Source: Streptobacillus moniliformis DSM 12112 (GTDB lineage: Bacteria > Fusobacteriota > Fusobacteriia > Fusobacteriales > Leptotrichiaceae). From it: a DNA stretch of 64,000 nt. The notes beneath the pieces are model-generated. The model made no database searches. It saw nothing but the letters and a program-made list of their open reading frames with translations, and had not been told where the DNA came from. Numbering within the stretch: position 1 is the first letter of the stretch; each line of letters starts with the position of its first letter. Made by a program: the position numbers and the translations under genes. The DNA lies in assembly GCF_000024565.1 (NCBI RefSeq), contig NC_013515.1, positions 1,098,497 to 1,162,496 of the forward strand, read 5' to 3'. This document shows, piece after piece, positions 16,362 to 28,037 of this stretch.

Positions 16362-18059
16362 TTATAAATTTTCATCATTAATTGTTGATAAAAACTCTTT
16401 TACTGGTGTAATAATTTTTGCTATACTTCCATTTTCAAATGGATTGTCTAATTTAACATCTTCTAATAATCCAAGGAAAGTTTTAGATCCTCCAAGAGTA
16501 CATAATCTCATATATTTTTCCCATGCTAATTTACTATTTTCTCCATTTAACTTCCACATTTGTAATGCAATTACTTGTGCTAAAGTATAATCTATATAAT
16601 AAAATGGTATTTCAAATATATGACCTTGTTTAAACCAGAATAATCCTTTTAGATATGATTCTATTCCATCATAATCTCTTGTAGGTAAATATTCTTTTTC
16701 AAGTTCTAACCATTTCATTCTTCTTTCTTCTGGTGTTACATTAGGGTTTTCATACACAAAATGTTGAAACTCATCAACTAAAGCTCCATAAGGTATAAAT
16801 AAGAATGCACCACTTAAATGATGATATTTGAACTTATCTATATCTTCCTTAAAGAATGATTCCATCCATGGCCAAGTTAAAAATTCCATACTCATAGAAT
16901 GAATTTCTGCTGATTCTGATGTAGGCCAATAATATGAAGATATATCAACATTTCTCATAGCTTGATATGATTGAAATGCATGTCCTGCCTCATGTGTTAA
17001 AACTTCAACATCATGTGCTGTACCATTAAAGTTTGCAAATATAAATGGCATGCTATATGAATCAAAAGATGTACAATATCCTCCACCTTGTTTTCCTTTT
17101 TTACTATCTAAATCAAGTAATTCTTGTTCAACCATTTTTGAGAAAAATTCATGTGTTTCAGGAGATAATTCTTTATACATAATTTGTGCTTTTTCAACCA
17201 TCCATGCTCTATCACCTTTAGGAGTTGGATTACCTGTTAAAAATGCCATTCCTTCATCATAATATTTTAATTTATCAACCTTTATTCTCTTTTCTTGTCT
17301 TTTTCTCAATTCAACATATAGTGGAACTACGTTTTCTTTTATTTGTTTTCTATAATTTGCAACATCTTCTGCATTGTAATCTAGTCTTCCCATTCTTAAA
17401 TATCCAACTTCAACAAAGTTCTTATATCCAAGTTTTTTAGCTATTCTATCTCTTACTTTAACTAACATGTCATATATTCTATCATATTCTGCCATATTAT
17501 CTTCAAAGAATTTTCCTACAGCTATTATAGCTTCTTTTCTTGTATTTCTATCTACATCTTGAGTATATGGAACCATTTCTGAAAGATTTCTTTCTTCTCC
17601 ATCAAATAATATTTTAGCACTTGATGTTAATTTTACATACTCTGTTACTAACTTATTTTCTTCTTGTAAGTCTTCAATAATTTCATTTTTGAATAATTTT
17701 AATTCTAAATCTATTTTTTGAAATGCAAGTTTACCAAATTTTTCTTCTAATTCAGATCTAAACTTAGAATTAGCAAAAGCTATTCCTAAATCATTACTAA
17801 ATTCTGATATTAATGGTATATTTTCATCATAAAAAGCCTTTTCTTTAGAATAAAATTCATCTGTAGTATCTATACTATTTCTAACATAAACTAATGAATA
17901 ATTAGTTGAAAATTCTTTATTAATCTCATCAAGCTTATAATAAAGTTCTATTGCTTTTTGTGCATTTTCAGCATTTTCAAGCTCTTCTTTAATTTTTGTA
18001 TATGTTTTTTTTAACTCTTCAATATTAACTCTTTTGTATTCAAAGTCTTTAAAAACCAC
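16362..18059 (-). CDS. M3 family oligoendopeptidase (PepF-like)
   Basis: 565 residues with the zinc motif HEAGHAFQSYQA (HExxH), and the third ligand Glu in SESAEIHSMSMEFLTWPW. These are features of M3 (thimet/PepF) metallopeptidases, which trim cytosolic oligopeptides. The start is a GTG at 18059, preceded by AGGAGG at a 6-nt spacing. The gene lies 35 nt after atpC with no terminator between, so it may be expressed from the ATP synthase transcript. The strong hairpin after it ends that transcript. Confidence 0.88.
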   Translation of the reverse strand: MVFKDFEYKRVNIEELKKTYTKIKEELENAENAQKAIELYYKLDEINKEFSTNYSLVYVRNSIDTTDEFYSKEKAFYDENIPLISEFSNDLGIAFANSKFRSELEEKFGKLAFQKIDLELKLFKNEIIEDLQEENKLVTEYVKLTSSAKILFDGEERNLSEMVPYTQDVDRNTRKEAIIAVGKFFEDNMAEYDRIYDMLVKVRDRIAKKLGYKNFVEVGYLRMGRLDYNAEDVANYRKQIKENVVPLYVELRKRQEKRIKVDKLKYYDEGMAFLTGNPTPKGDRAWMVEKAQIMYKELSPETHEFFSKMVEQELLDLDSKKGKQGGGYCTSFDSYSMPFIFANFNGTAHDVEVLTHEAGHAFQSYQAMRNVDISSYYWPTSESAEIHSMSMEFLTWPWMESFFKEDIDKFKYHHLSGAFLFIPYGALVDEFQHFVYENPNVTPEERRMKWLELEKEYLPTRDYDGIESYLKGLFWFKQGHIFEIPFYYIDYTLAQVIALQMWKLNGENSKLAWEKYMRLCTLGGSKTFLGLLEDVKLDNPFENGSIAKIITPVKEFLSTINDENL

Positions 18060-18094
18060 TTCATACCTCCTATTTTCTATTTAGACAAATACTT

Positions 18095-18487
18095 TTATCT
18101 AAGTAAACTGTCTTGTAATTTTTTCTTAGTTCCAAGTATATCTTGGTCTTCTTTCTTTTTAGCAGCAATAGCTCTTTCAAGTTTTTGCTGTTTAATTTTT
18201 TTAAATTCTTCTTCACTTTCAGCAAGCATTGCCTCTTCTGCCATAACAGTAACATAATTATGATTAACTTCTAAAAATCCACCACTAATATAGTAAGTTT
18301 TTTCTTCTTCTAAACTTTTAATAAGCATTAATCCTTCACCAAGAGAACTCATAAAATTAGTATGATTAGGAAGTATTCCTATATCCCCTCTTATAGTTCT
18401 AACTTTAACAAATTTTATCTCTTTAGATAAAAATTCTATTTTTTCAGGTGTTACTACTTTCAAAGTAAAAAAATCTTTTTTTTCCAT
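18095..18487 (-). CDS. atpC: F1 ATP synthase epsilon subunit
   Basis: 130 residues. The N-terminal beta sandwich includes LKVVTPEKIEF and GDIGILPNHTNFMSSLGEG, and the C-terminal helical hairpin is rich in Glu/Lys (EEAMLAESEEEFKK). The epsilon subunit links the c ring and gamma and inhibits ATP hydrolysis. Last of the atp genes, 2 nt after the atpD stop codon. Confidence 0.95.
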   Translation of the reverse strand: MEKKDFFTLKVVTPEKIEFLSKEIKFVKVRTIRGDIGILPNHTNFMSSLGEGLMLIKSLEEEKTYYISGGFLEVNHNYVTVMAEEAMLAESEEEFKKIKQQKLERAIAAKKKEDQDILGTKKKLQDSLLR

Positions 18488-18489
18488 AA

Positions 18490-20782
<2,293 letters not shown>

Positions 20783-20797
20783 ATGTTTCTCCTTTCA

Positions 20798-22303
20798 TTA
20801 ATGTACATAATCTTTTTTAAATGTTTTTATAAAGTCTTCTAATTCTTCTTCTATATCCTTAGTCAAGGCTTTTTCAGTTGAAATCTGTTTTAAAATATCC
20901 GTTGTAGAATATATGCTTTGTAATAATTCTTCTTCAAAGTTTCTAACATCTTCTACATCAATATCATCTAAATAACCATTAGTTACAGCATAAAATGAAA
21001 CAACTTGTTCTTCTACAGACATAGGAGAGTATTGTTTTTGTTTTAATATCTCCATTATTCTTTCTCCACGATTTAATTGATCACGCGTAGCCTTATCAAG
21101 ATCAGAACCAAATTGTGCAAATGCTAATAATTCAGTATACTGTGCAAGTTCCATTTTAACCTTACTTGCTACCTGTTTCATAGCCTTAATTTGAGCTGAA
21201 CCTCCAACCCTTGAAACTGAAAATCCTGCATTAATAGCTGGTCTAAATCCAGAGTTAAATAAATCTGTTTCTAAAAATATTTGACCATCTGTTATTGAAA
21301 TAACATTAGTTGGAATATATGCTGATATATCTCCAGCTTGAGTTTCAATTATTGGAAGAGCTGTAATAGATCCTCCACCTAATTCATCAGATAATTTAGC
21401 TGCTCTTTCAAGTAATCTTGAATGCAAGTAGAAAACATCTCCTGGGTATGCTTCACGCCCTGGTGGTCTTTTTAATAATAAAGACATTTCTCTATATGAA
21501 ACAGCATGCTTAGATAAATCATCATAAATTATTAATACATGTTTACCTTCTTCCATAAAATATTCTGCCATAGCCACACCAGCATAAGGTGCTAAATATT
21601 GAAGTGGTGCAGGTTCACTTGCAGTAGCAGCTACTATAGTTGTATATTCCATAGCCCCTGCTTCTTCTAATTTTCTTTGAATTGAAGCCACTGTAGATCT
21701 TTTTTGACCTATAGCAACATATATACAATATATTCCTGTATCTTTTTGATTAATAATAGTATCTATAGCTATAGATGTTTTTCCTGTTTGTCTATCCCCT
21801 ATTATTAATTCTCTTTGACCTCTTCCTATAGGAATCATTCCATCTATTGCTTTAATTCCAGTTTGTAGTGGTTCTGTAACTGGTTTTCTATCTATTATAC
21901 CTGAAGCCACTCTTTCAACCTGCATGTATTTAGATGCTACAATATTTCCCTTACCATCTATAGGTTCTCCTAATGAATTTACTACTCTTCCAAGTAATGC
22001 TTCTCCAGCAGGAACTTCAGTAATTCTACCTGTACCTTTAACCACATCTCCCTCTTTAATACCCCTAGTTTCTCCAAGAATAACAGCTCCAACAGAATTT
22101 TCCTCAAGATTTAAAACCATTCCTGTTGCTCCATTTGGAAATTCTAATAGTTCTCCAGCCATAGCAGTTTCTAAACCATAAATTCTAGCTATACCATCTC
22201 CTACTTCTACTACTGATCCAACACTAGAAACATCTATTCTTTTTTTATAATTTTCTATTTCTTTTCTAATTATATTACTAATTTCTTCTGGTTTGATTTT
22301 CAA
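20798..22303 (-). CDS. atpA: F1 ATP synthase alpha subunit
   Basis: 501 residues. The best start is a TTG at 22301-22303, eight bases after GGAGG; a GTG nine bases upstream overlaps that ribosome-binding site. P-loop [27 protein letters not shown]-type block [14 protein letters not shown], and the C-terminal [16 protein letters not shown] are all present. It binds non-catalytic nucleotide and forms the F1 hexamer with beta. The use of TTG is unusual within this operon. Confidence 0.97.
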   Translation of the reverse strand: MKIKPEEISNIIRKEIENYKKRIDVSSVGSVVEVGDGIARIYGLETAMAGELLEFPNGATGMVLNLEENSVGAVILGETRGIKEGDVVKGTGRITEVPAGEALLGRVVNSLGEPIDGKGNIVASKYMQVERVASGIIDRKPVTEPLQTGIKAIDGMIPIGRGQRELIIGDRQTGKTSIAIDTIINQKDTGIYCIYVAIGQKRSTVASIQRKLEEAGAMEYTTIVAATASEPAPLQYLAPYAGVAMAEYFMEEGKHVLIIYDDLSKHAVSYREMSLLLKRPPGREAYPGDVFYLHSRLLERAAKLSDELGGGSITALPIIETQAGDISAYIPTNVISITDGQIFLETDLFNSGFRPAINAGFSVSRVGGSAQIKAMKQVASKVKMELAQYTELLAFAQFGSDLDKATRDQLNRGERIMEILKQKQYSPMSVEEQVVSFYAVTNGYLDDIDVEDVRNFEEELLQSIYSTTDILKQISTEKALTKDIEEELEDFIKTFKKDYVH

Positions 22304-22321
22304 AAAAAACACCTCCTCAAT

Positions 22322-22852
22322 TTAACGTTTCAATTCTTTAATTTGAGTCTTAATCGAACCATCAATTACATCATCATTTATTTTAATTATTCCTCCACCT
22401 ATTAAGTTTTCATCAACTTTATAGTGTATAACAACTTCTTTTTGTTTCATCTTAACTAATTTTTTTCTTAGTCTTTCTTTTTGATCAGTTGATAACTCTT
22501 TAGGAAAAATAGCTGTTACTATTAACTTTTTATGAGCTTCATAATATATTTTACTATACTGTTCATTAATTTCTTTGATATGTAATAGTCTATCTTTTTC
22601 AATTAAATAATCTAAAATATCTAAAGGTTCATTTTTAATATCCCTATATATTCTATTTATTAACTCTTTTTTTTCTTCTTTTCCAATAATAGGATATGTT
22701 AAAAACTTTTTGAAATCTTCATCATTTTCTATATGTTCTAAAATAACATTTAACATTTCAAAAACTTCAAATACTTCATCTTTTTCTTCGGCTACTTTAT
22801 AGATAGCTTCTGCATATCTTCTAGCTATAGAAAGATTTTCCACATTATTCAC
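22322..22852 (-). CDS. atpH: ATP synthase delta subunit
   Basis: 176 residues: N-terminal helical domain (SIARRYAEAIYKVAEEK), then the C-terminal block ending GGGIIKINDDVIDGSIKTQI, typical of delta/OSCP. It ties the peripheral b stalk to the top of F1. Its start overlaps the end of atpF by 8 nt. Confidence 0.95.
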   Translation of the reverse strand: MNNVENLSIARRYAEAIYKVAEEKDEVFEVFEMLNVILEHIENDEDFKKFLTYPIIGKEEKKELINRIYRDIKNEPLDILDYLIEKDRLLHIKEINEQYSKIYYEAHKKLIVTAIFPKELSTDQKERLRKKLVKMKQKEVVIHYKVDENLIGGGIIKINDDVIDGSIKTQIKELKR

Positions 22853-23348
22853 CTACTTCATCAATAAATTTATCAATACTTTTATCAACTATTTGAGGAT
22901 TTTTTTCTATGTTTTCTTTAATTATCTTTTCTGCAAGCTCTGTAGCCATTTGACTCATTTCTTTTTGTAACTGTTCTTTAATATTGTTTCTTAATTTTAA
23001 AACTTCTGATTCTGCACGCATTATCATTCTATCACGAGTAAGAGTTGCATTATCTAAAATTTGTTCTTTTCTTTCATCAGCTTGTCTTTCTGCTTTAATA
23101 ATAATATCATTTGCACGTCTTTTAGCTTCTTTTCTTAATTTTTCATAATTTTGTTTTTGTTCTTCTAATTTTTCTCTTTCTTCTTTAACTATTTCAAGTT
23201 CCTTTAAAGCAATTTTTTTTCTTTCTTCTATAACTTTTCCAATTTTTTTATAGAAGTATTTATGGAAAACATATACTAAAATAAGAAAGTTTATTATCTG
23301 AACTATCATCAAAATATCAATGGTAATTAAATTATTATTTTGTTCCAT
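22845..23348 (-). CDS. atpF: ATP synthase b subunit (peripheral stalk)
   Basis: 167 residues: one N-terminal membrane helix (ILMIVQIINFLILVYVFHKY), then a long charged coiled coil rich in Lys/Glu/Arg. Gene order and architecture identify it as the b subunit of the stator. Confidence 0.95.
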   Translation of the reverse strand: MEQNNNLITIDILMIVQIINFLILVYVFHKYFYKKIGKVIEERKKIALKELEIVKEEREKLEEQKQNYEKLRKEAKRRANDIIIKAERQADERKEQILDNATLTRDRMIMRAESEVLKLRNNIKEQLQKEMSQMATELAEKIIKENIEKNPQIVDKSIDKFIDEVGE

Positions 23349-23363
23349 AAGTTTCCACCTTCA

Positions 23364-23603
23364 TTATCCTTTTATTAAAGCTAAGATTAATGCTATAATT
23401 AACGCAAAAATCCCTGTTGATTCTGTTATTGCACAACCAATAAATAGTGTACCCATAACATCATTTTTAGCTTCAGGTTGTCTTGCTACAGCCTCTACTG
23501 CTGCCGCAGTTGCTAACCCTTGCCCAAGTCCTGCTCCTATTCCTCCACATGCTGCTATTCCAGCTCCTAATAATGCTGCTGCTTTAACTATTGATGCATC
23601 CAT
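23364..23603 (-). CDS. atpE: ATP synthase c subunit, Na+-type binding motif
   Basis: 79 residues from the ATG at 23601-23603 (AAGGAGG upstream). Two membrane helices are joined by the polar loop ARQPEAKND. The ion site reads Gln28 in GLGQG, and Glu61-Ser62-Thr63 in ITESTGIF. In the Na+-translocating c ring of Ilyobacter tartaricus, the matching residues Gln32, Glu65 and Ser66 bind Na+. The same set here predicts Na+ coupling. Tyr70 of Ilyobacter is Phe66 here, so one stabilising hydroxyl is missing. Confidence 0.95.
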   Translation of the reverse strand: MDASIVKAAALLGAGIAACGGIGAGLGQGLATAAAVEAVARQPEAKNDVMGTLFIGCAITESTGIFALIIALILALIKG

Positions 23604-23616
23604 TTTTTTCCTCCTT

Positions 23617-24540
23617 CTATTCCTCTTCATCTTCTCCTATTAACATCTGCTTAATATATACAGATGATAAAACTGTAAATACAAATGCCTGTAAAATTCC
23701 AATAAAGAAATCTAAATATATTTGTAATATATTTGGCCAACCAACTGCAAAACTAAAACTTCCCTTTAATATATTATTTGTTAAACTTGGGAAAACATCT
23801 TTAACAGCTAGTCCATAAACTAATGACATAATTACAAGTCCTGCAAACATATTACCAAATAATCTCATAGCTATATTTATTGGTTTTGCAAATTCTCCAA
23901 TTATATTTATAGGAAGCATAAATACAAATGGTTGTGATAATTCTTTTATAAAGCCTAATACACCCATCCTATAAATTGCTGCTCCTAAAAAAATCACAAA
24001 AACTACCAAGGCTAATCCAACTGTTGTATTCATATCAGCCGTTGCAGTTCTAAAGAAAGGTTTAACAAAAATTAAACCATGTTCATTTTTCTTCCATATT
24101 ATGGCAAAAGGAAATAGGAACATAGACACATTTAAAAACGCTATCATTGAAAATAAGGCTGAAAAGAATCCAGCAAACTTTTCCTTATATTTTCCTAATC
24201 CTTCTAAGAATGAATTATTAATGAAATTATAGTATTCTTCTAATACTAATTGAAAAAAACCAGGATTTTCTACACTAATATTTCTAGTTCCTTTAATTAA
24301 TATGAAAATAATAATTATCATTACTACCCATGTATTCATTATTGTTTGATTAATATTTAATATATATCTACCTACAGGTATACTAAAAAATATTTCAGGT
24401 GGTTCAATAATATCATGTGGTTTTTGAAATGTTATTGGAAAAACTGTTGATATTATGGATAAAAATAAGTTTACTCCAACAAGCATTAAGACCATTAATC
24501 CTATCCATTTTAGCAAATTTTTCTTCTTTGACAAATGCAT
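23617..24540 (-). CDS. atpB: ATP synthase a subunit
   Basis: 307 residues with five or six membrane helices. The essential Arg is in IAMRLFGNMFAGLVIM, on the helix facing the c ring, and LPINIIGEFAKPINI precedes it. It forms the ion half-channels of Fo. The N-terminal cytoplasmic stretch is Lys-rich. It is adjacent to a small membrane protein (AtpI-like) with which it is nearly contiguous. Confidence 0.95.
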   Translation of the reverse strand: MHLSKKKNLLKWIGLMVLMLVGVNLFLSIISTVFPITFQKPHDIIEPPEIFFSIPVGRYILNINQTIMNTWVVMIIIIFILIKGTRNISVENPGFFQLVLEEYYNFINNSFLEGLGKYKEKFAGFFSALFSMIAFLNVSMFLFPFAIIWKKNEHGLIFVKPFFRTATADMNTTVGLALVVFVIFLGAAIYRMGVLGFIKELSQPFVFMLPINIIGEFAKPINIAMRLFGNMFAGLVIMSLVYGLAVKDVFPSLTNNILKGSFSFAVGWPNILQIYLDFFIGILQAFVFTVLSSVYIKQMLIGEDEEE

Positions 24541-24936
24541 TCACTCCTTTCTCTTTAATTTAAACTTAAAGAAAATAAGGCATTGCAGTATTAATCTAAA
24601 TGAAATAAATCCAAATCCACATATAAGTAGAGGATATATAGGATCTGTATCAAAATATTTAATATTTACCCTATATACAAAATAAAGACCCAATATATAC
24701 ATTCCATACCTTTTGGTAGAATCTATAAACATTGTGCCCCTATTTCCTTTTAAATATACTATTTTATGTACTGTATAAAGTAACATTAAATTTGAAATTA
24801 TAGATATAAAAATTCCAAAAGATAAAGATAATATTAATATATTCATCTTCATAATTCCAATGAAAAAAAATAAAATTGAAATTATTAATAATATCTTTAC
24901 TATTTTTTTTACATCATCATTAATACTAAAAAACAT
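24541..24936 (-). CDS. Small membrane protein at head of atp operon, AtpI-like
   Basis: 131 residues from the ATG at 24934-24936 (GAGGAG upstream; a start 15 nt further out is within that site). Four hydrophobic segments are seen: IVKILLIISILFFFIGIM, LILSLSFGIFISIISNLMLL, a weaker middle one, and PLLICGFGFISFRLILQCLI. Position and topology match ATP synthase subunit I, which helps assemble the c ring and supply Mg2+. Sequence similarity is weak, so the name is based mainly on context. Confidence 0.7.
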   Translation of the reverse strand: MFFSINDDVKKIVKILLIISILFFFIGIMKMNILILSLSFGIFISIISNLMLLYTVHKIVYLKGNRGTMFIDSTKRYGMYILGLYFVYRVNIKYFDTDPIYPLLICGFGFISFRLILQCLIFFKFKLKRKE

Positions 24937-24967
24937 TATACTTCTCCTCAAGTTTCTTCATATATTC

Positions 24968-24996
24968 ATAGTACCACTTTGAAAAAGACAAGTCAA
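24968..24996 (-). promoter_or_regulatory. Promoter of the atp operon
   Basis: TTGACT (24991-24996) and TACTAT (24968-24973) are 17 bp apart on the minus strand, 32 bp before the first gene. The rest of the 24.94-25.27 kb gap is AT-rich and holds only the divergent promoter at 25174. Confidence 0.7.
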
Positions 24997-25173
24997 CATT
25001 TTTTTATTTTACATACAACTATCACAAGATATGAATTTTACTCTTAAAATATGATACAAGAAAAGTTATTTTTTTAACACCTGATTAAAACTTTAAACAA
25101 AAAATACTAAATATTCAATATTTCTATTCATTTTTAGATATAAGTTTTTTTACATATAGCCCTTTTTATACAA

Positions 25174-25202
25174 TTGACAATTTTTTTCAAATTTAATATA
25201 AT
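25174..25202 (+). promoter_or_regulatory. Consensus promoter of the DUF2147 gene
   Basis: Perfect TTGACA (25174-25179) and TATAAT (25197-25202) 17 bp apart. Confidence 0.85.
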
Positions 25203-25229
25203 AGTCATAGTTCTTATGAAAGGAGATGT

Positions 25230-25271
25230 ATGTTTATAGTTTTTAAACTATATAATACAATAAATTTATGA
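25230..25271 (+). CDS. 13-codon leader peptide overlapping the DUF2147 start
   Basis: An ATG at 25230 follows AAAGGAG, the only good ribosome-binding site in the leader. It opens a short frame, MFIVFKLYNTINL, whose TGA overlaps the ATG of the DUF2147 gene (ATGA). The DUF2147 start has no Shine-Dalgarno of its own. A TATAGTTT/AAACTATA hairpin lies within the short frame. Translational coupling is inferred. Confidence 0.5.
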   Translation: MFIVFKLYNTINL

Positions 25272-25714
25272 AAAAAATAATTACATTCTTATTTTTATTA
25301 GTAGCTACTCTTTCTTTTTCTGACAGCAAAGAAGCATTTGGTGTTTGGATAACTGAACCTAGTTCAAGTGGAAATAGAGTTATTGTTGAGATTTATGAAA
25401 AAGATAATAAATTCCATGGTAGAATATTACAATTAACAGATAGATTTGATAGTGATGGAAATTTAAAAAAGGATGTTAACAATCCAGATAAATCAAAACA
25501 AAGTAGAACACTAGAAGGTATAGACTTTGTTAGTGGATTTACATATAACGAATCAAATAGTACTTATGAAAATGGAACTATTTATGATCCATCTAATGGA
25601 AAAACTTATGATAGCTACATGCAATTACAAAAGGATGGAACTTTAAAAGTTAGAGGATATATTGGTATTTCATTAATAGGTAGAACACAAATTTGGAAAA
25701 GATACGAAAAATAA
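25268..25714 (+). CDS. DUF2147 family secreted protein
   Basis: 148 residues with signal peptide MKKIITFLFLLVATLSFSDS. The mature part begins FGVWITEPSSSGNRVIVEIYE and continues with FHGRILQL, YENGTIYDPSNGKTY and the C-terminal RGYIGISLIGRTQIWKR. These blocks are typical of DUF2147, a lipocalin-like beta-barrel family exported to the periplasm or surface and of unknown function. The start lies 48 nt after the nearest ribosome-binding site, with a leader ORF between. Confidence 0.85.
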   Translation: MKKIITFLFLLVATLSFSDSKEAFGVWITEPSSSGNRVIVEIYEKDNKFHGRILQLTDRFDSDGNLKKDVNNPDKSKQSRTLEGIDFVSGFTYNESNSTYENGTIYDPSNGKTYDSYMQLQKDGTLKVRGYIGISLIGRTQIWKRYEK

Positions 25715-25716
25715 AG

Positions 25717-25754
25717 TAAAAGGGATTGCCTAAGTTTAGGAACAATCCCTTTTC
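25717..25754. terminator. Bidirectional terminator between DUF2147 gene and lysS
   Basis: AAAAGGGATTG pairs with CAATCCCTTTT, enclosing an inner CCTAA/TTAGG stem. Confidence 0.85.
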
Positions 25755-25762
25755 GTTTAATT

Positions 25763-27253
25763 TTATTCAAAATGTGTTTCTTTTTTTAAAGTAGGGAACA
25801 TAATTACATCTCTTATAGATGATGAATTTGTAAGTAACATTACAAGTCTATCTATCCCTATTCCAAGTCCTCCAGCAGGTGGCATTCCATATTCTAAAGC
25901 TCTGATATAGTCTAAATCCATTTCAGATGCTTCATCATCTCCATTTTCTTTTGCTCTAACTTGCTCTTCAAATCTTTCTTTTTGATCTTTAGGATCATTT
26001 AACTCAGAATAAGCATTACCATATTCTCTACCTGTAATGAATAATTCAAATCTATCTACCCAATCACTTTCACCTTTAGAGTTTTTAGATAAAGGTGATA
26101 TTTCTTTTGGATAATCTGTAACAAATGTTGGATTAACTATAGTATGTTCTACTTTTTCTTCAAATAATAGATTTAAAATACCAAATTTAGTATAAGTCTT
26201 ATCTTTATCTAAATGTATTCCTAAACCTTTAGCAAATTCTATAGCAGATTCATCTGTAGTATTTTCATCCATAACAAATCCTGTATGTTCTCTAACTATT
26301 TCTTTCATAGTTACTCTTCTCCAAGGTTTTGCAAGATTTACAGTTTTATCTTCATAAGGTATTTCATAAGTTCCATATAAATGATAAGTAAGTGATGAAA
26401 TTAAATCCTCAGTAATATCCATCATATCATTAAAGTCAGCATAAGCTTGGTAAAGTTCCATCATAGTAAATTCTGGATTATGTTTAATAGATACCCCTTC
26501 ATTTCTAAAGTTTCTATTTATTTCAAAGACTTTTTCAAATCCTCCAACTAATAATCTTTTTAAATAAAGTTCTGGTGCTATTCTTAAGTACATATCCATA
26601 TCTAAGGCATTATGATGAGTAATAAATGGTCTTGCATTAGCTCCACCTAAAGTTGGGTGTAACATAGGTGTTTCAACTTCTAAAAATCCCTTTTTCTCTA
26701 AATATGTTCTAAAATATCTAATTATTTCAAATCTTTTTTTCATAGTATCCATAACTTCAGGATTCATTACTAAATCAATATATCTTTGTCTATAACGCAT
26801 TTCAATATTTTGAAGTCCAGAAAACTTATCAGGTAAAGGTCTTATATTCTTAGATAATATCTCTAAATGTGATGCTTTAATTGTTAATTCACCTGTTTGT
26901 GTACGAAATAATTTACCTACTACTCCAACGAAATCTCCAGTAGCTAGTCTTTTAAATGTTTCGTATTCTTCTTCACCTATTTCATCTTTTTTAGCATAAA
27001 TTTGAATTTTTCCTGTAGGATCTTGAATGTGTGCAAACCCATTTTTCCCCATTCTTCTATATGACATTATTCTTCCAGCAGTTTTAAATTCTTTTTCTGA
27101 AGTTTCATCAAAATTTAAAATACTTCCTATTTCATCTTTTTTATCAAAATATCTTCCATATGGTTCTAATCCTAAAGATTTTAATTCATCAATTTTTCTA
27201 TATTTTTCTTTCATCACATAGGTTTCATTAACTGCATTTTCTTTATTTTCCAT
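25763..27253 (-). CDS. lysS: Lysyl-tRNA synthetase, class II
   Basis: 496 residues. The N-terminal OB fold (TAGRIMSYRRMGKNGFAHIQD) is followed by class II motif 1 (FLEVETPMLHP), motif 2 (RNFRNEGVSIKHNPEFTMMELYQAY, cited in parts: FRNEG and HNPEFT), and motif 3 (GLGIGIDRLVMLL). It charges tRNA-Lys; a tRNA-Lys(TTT) gene lies at 8146. It is last in the operon with rlmH, and the preceding gene overlaps its start by 11 nt. Confidence 0.97.
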   Translation of the reverse strand: MENKENAVNETYVMKEKYRKIDELKSLGLEPYGRYFDKKDEIGSILNFDETSEKEFKTAGRIMSYRRMGKNGFAHIQDPTGKIQIYAKKDEIGEEEYETFKRLATGDFVGVVGKLFRTQTGELTIKASHLEILSKNIRPLPDKFSGLQNIEMRYRQRYIDLVMNPEVMDTMKKRFEIIRYFRTYLEKKGFLEVETPMLHPTLGGANARPFITHHNALDMDMYLRIAPELYLKRLLVGGFEKVFEINRNFRNEGVSIKHNPEFTMMELYQAYADFNDMMDITEDLISSLTYHLYGTYEIPYEDKTVNLAKPWRRVTMKEIVREHTGFVMDENTTDESAIEFAKGLGIHLDKDKTYTKFGILNLLFEEKVEHTIVNPTFVTDYPKEISPLSKNSKGESDWVDRFELFITGREYGNAYSELNDPKDQKERFEEQVRAKENGDDEASEMDLDYIRALEYGMPPAGGLGIGIDRLVMLLTNSSSIRDVIMFPTLKKETHFE

Positions 27254-27617
27254 TTATTCCTCCTAAGTTAATTTTAACTTCAAAACTTGAAATTAAATTT
27301 TCGATATCCTTATCATTATATATATTATACACTAATTTAATATTATTTTCTTCTTTTTCTATTTCTTTTGTTAATATATACAGTTCCATTTCTAAATCAT
27401 TCATTTTTATTATTGATTTAGTTAATCTACCTTTTATATATTTTTGTAAGTATTCTATTTCCCCTTTTTTTTCTAGCAATATTTCATTTTCTTTAAATTT
27501 CCATAAATATTTTTCAAAGTTATATACATAACTAAGTTCATCATTAATATATTTAAAATCTATATTTTCAATTATATTAATATCATTTGTAAAATTATCT
27601 TTTATTTCAATTTTCAT
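27243..27617 (-). CDS. Hypothetical protein between DUF1292 gene and lysS
   Basis: 124 residues from the ATG at 27615-27617 (TAGGAAAAAT upstream, right after the DUF1292 stop codon). It starts MKIEIKDNFTNDINIIENID, and is rich in Glu, Lys and Ile with predicted mixed strands and a helix. There is no signal peptide or membrane segment. I recognise no family. The tight spacing on both sides says it is a real member of the rlmH-lysS operon. Confidence 0.6.
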   Translation of the reverse strand: MKIEIKDNFTNDINIIENIDFKYINDELSYVYNFEKYLWKFKENEILLEKKGEIEYLQKYIKGRLTKSIIKMNDLEMELYILTKEIEKEENNIKLVYNIYNDKDIENLISSFEVKINLGGINGK

Positions 27618-27624
27618 ATTTTTC

Positions 27625-28026
27625 CTAGTCTTCATCATCAAATAAATCATCAAGGAAAGTATTTATATCTTCTTCATCTGAATAATCATTTAATAATTCC
27701 ATATCTTCTTCTATATAATTATCTTCTAAAACATTTTCATCATTAAATGGTGGTTCAAAATCATTGTAATCATTTTCTTCATACCAAGTAAATTCTTTTT
27801 CATTTTTATATGATTCTTCTTGAAAGTTATCTAATACATTTTCTTCTTCATCTTCATCTTCTACTAAAATTAGTTCTTCATCATCATAAAAAAATACTTT
27901 TTTAATACCGTATTCATTTTCACATATCAGATATTCTATACCTGAATATGCAAATTCACCAATACATATAAAATACTCTAAGCTATCATTTACATCAAAT
28001 TCAAATTCATCCCCTATTGTATACAT
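27625..28026 (-). CDS. DUF1292 family acidic protein
   Basis: 133 residues from the ATG at 28024-28026 behind AGGAGGAG. The N-terminal half (YTIGDEFEFDVNDSLEYFI, then EYLICENEYGIKKVFFYDDEEL) resembles DUF1292 proteins, small cytosolic proteins of unknown function common in Firmicutes and Fusobacteria. The C-terminal half is almost entirely Asp/Glu/Asn and probably disordered. The family call is moderate because the acidic tail has little information. Confidence 0.65.
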   Translation of the reverse strand: MYTIGDEFEFDVNDSLEYFICIGEFAYSGIEYLICENEYGIKKVFFYDDEELILVEDEDEEENVLDNFQEESYKNEKEFTWYEENDYNDFEPPFNDENVLEDNYIEEDMELLNDYSDEEDINTFLDDLFDDED

Positions 28027-28037
28027 CAAAACTCCTC

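Noticed and set aside
18070-18255. Short frame overlapping atpC
   Set aside because: It is an out-of-frame reading of the atpC end with no independent start signal.
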